Below the pieces are notes generated by a model, which was given only the letters and a program-made list of their open reading frames with translations, was not told where the DNA came from and did no database searches. Below, piece by piece: positions 63,578 to 64,000 of a stretch of 64,000 nucleotides of DNA. How positions within the stretch are numbered: position 1 is the stretch's first letter; each line of letters starts with the position of its first letter. Origin of the DNA: Ceratopteris richardii (Eukaryota > Streptophyta > Polypodiopsida > Polypodiales > Pteridaceae); assembly GCA_020310875.1 (NCBI GenBank), contig CM035416.1, positions 4,040,094 to 4,104,093 of the forward strand, written 5' to 3'. The position numbers and the translations under genes were made by a program.

Positions 63578-64000
63578 CTAATCAAGAATATTCTCCCATG
63601 AGACGATTGCACCGCGTCCCTCTAAGTCTTGTAACAGTGCAGTCAGTCCATGTCGATATCCATACGATTCTTCAGCTCGCGTTGGAGGACGACCCACTGC
63701 CAACTCTTATAGTAAATATGCAAAATCTTAGATGAATATACATAATATACTTAACACAAACAACCTCAATAATTAACATCATACTTACAAATTGGTAGCG
63801 CATACTGTCGTATCCGCCGCTACCTAAATGCGACGTTCCAACCGTATCTAACCGTGTGGCCGCCGCATCTCTTTGTTGACGATACCGATCAGGAGTATGT
63901 TGATGTTCATCCTGAATCGATTCCCATTCTTCGGCGTCTAGCTATACAGGCTTTGGTAAGCTTGCTTTGAAAGCATCGCGAGCTTCCAATCGTTGATGCG
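63578..64000 (-). pseudogene. Transposase_24/TNPA-like gene of CACTA-2 (partial, minus strand)
   Basis: Two minus-strand exons: 64000-63789 (runs off the window; AFKASLPKPV, LDAEEWESIQDEHQHTPDRY, DTVGTSHLGSGGYDSMRYQF) ending at a GTAAGT donor, and 63703-63578 (LAVGRPPTRAEESYGYRHG...GAIVSWENILD, TAG). They align with exons 5 and 6 of the CACTA-1 gene (GHTSHLGQMGH; YGRYPTKDEIEYATHFGYRH). An in-frame TAG between KPV and LDA looks like a decayed codon. The terminal TAG lies directly before another GTAAAG donor, so the end may be an artefact of decay. Confidence 0.72.

Larger units (their letters stand above)
62837..64000. mobile_element. CACTA-2: left end of a second CACTA element, continues past the window
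   Basis: Starts CACTACAACATATCAAGGG after TCA, followed by a GC-rich subterminal array and, from 63578, minus-strand Transposase_24 exons, the same order as the left end of CACTA-1. TIR bases after CACTACAA and the subterminal motifs differ, so it is a different family. The right end and tnp2 are outside the window. Confidence 0.85.

Overview
Gene-poor intergenic DNA from a large, repeat-rich plant nuclear genome. I see no intact host gene, rRNA or tRNA. The plant assignment rests on the element types: a plant-type L1 LINE with a C-terminal zinc-binding region, Ty1/copia elements primed by tRNA-Met, Ty3/gypsy elements with a TTGGCACCATTGCGGGG-type primer site, and CACTA (En/Spm) elements with tnp2 and Transposase_24 genes. 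Spliced transposon genes with GT/AG introns and very long AT, CA/TG and CT tracts agree with this. The species cannot be named from the sequence.

Layout. 1-3.9 kb: 3' part of a decayed LINE. 4.0-5.4 kb: copia-type LTR with adjacent PPT and PBS. 5.4-10.5 kb: nothing coding. 10.6-17.25 kb: Ty1/copia element with two 1.2-kb LTRs and gag-PR-IN-RT-RNaseH in several frames. 17.25-24.3 kb: pile-up of gypsy and copia fragments, including two copies of one gypsy LTR in inverted orientation. 26.4-33.3 kb: minus-strand copia element whose 5' half is occupied by gypsy gag-protease. 34-37.2 kb: two LTR copies of another gypsy family, followed by an array of short dyad-symmetric motifs.

37,455-52,099 is the centrepiece: a 14.6-kb CACTA transposon with both termini and a 3-bp TGT target duplication. 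It carries (i) a spliced plus-strand unit ending in a SET-domain-like ORF, (ii) a decayed tnp2 gene, (iii) inside a tnp2 intron, a ~400-bp-arm inverted repeat of a DMS3/GMI1-like (SMC hinge) host gene fragment, and (iv) a minus-strand Transposase_24/TNPA-like gene whose exons lie on both sides, so the plus-strand genes sit inside its ~7.9-kb intron. Left CA-rich and right TG-rich minisatellite fields flank these genes. It is inserted at the very start of a gypsy LTR.

52.1-60.5 kb: further gypsy and copia fragments, another LTR with a clear PPT, and another dyad-motif array. 62,837-64,000: the left end of a second, diverged CACTA element with a related Transposase_24 gene, running off the window.

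Reading. The sequence shows nested transposon insertions with decay. The distinctive system is the CACTA element with a SET-like ORF plus a hairpin made from an RNA-directed DNA methylation (RdDM)/SMC-hinge-type gene. I infer, but cannot show, that such cargo could interfere with host epigenetic silencing. Many in-frame stops are TAG where family conservation suggests CAG or TGG, as expected from cytosine deamination at methylated CHG sites.
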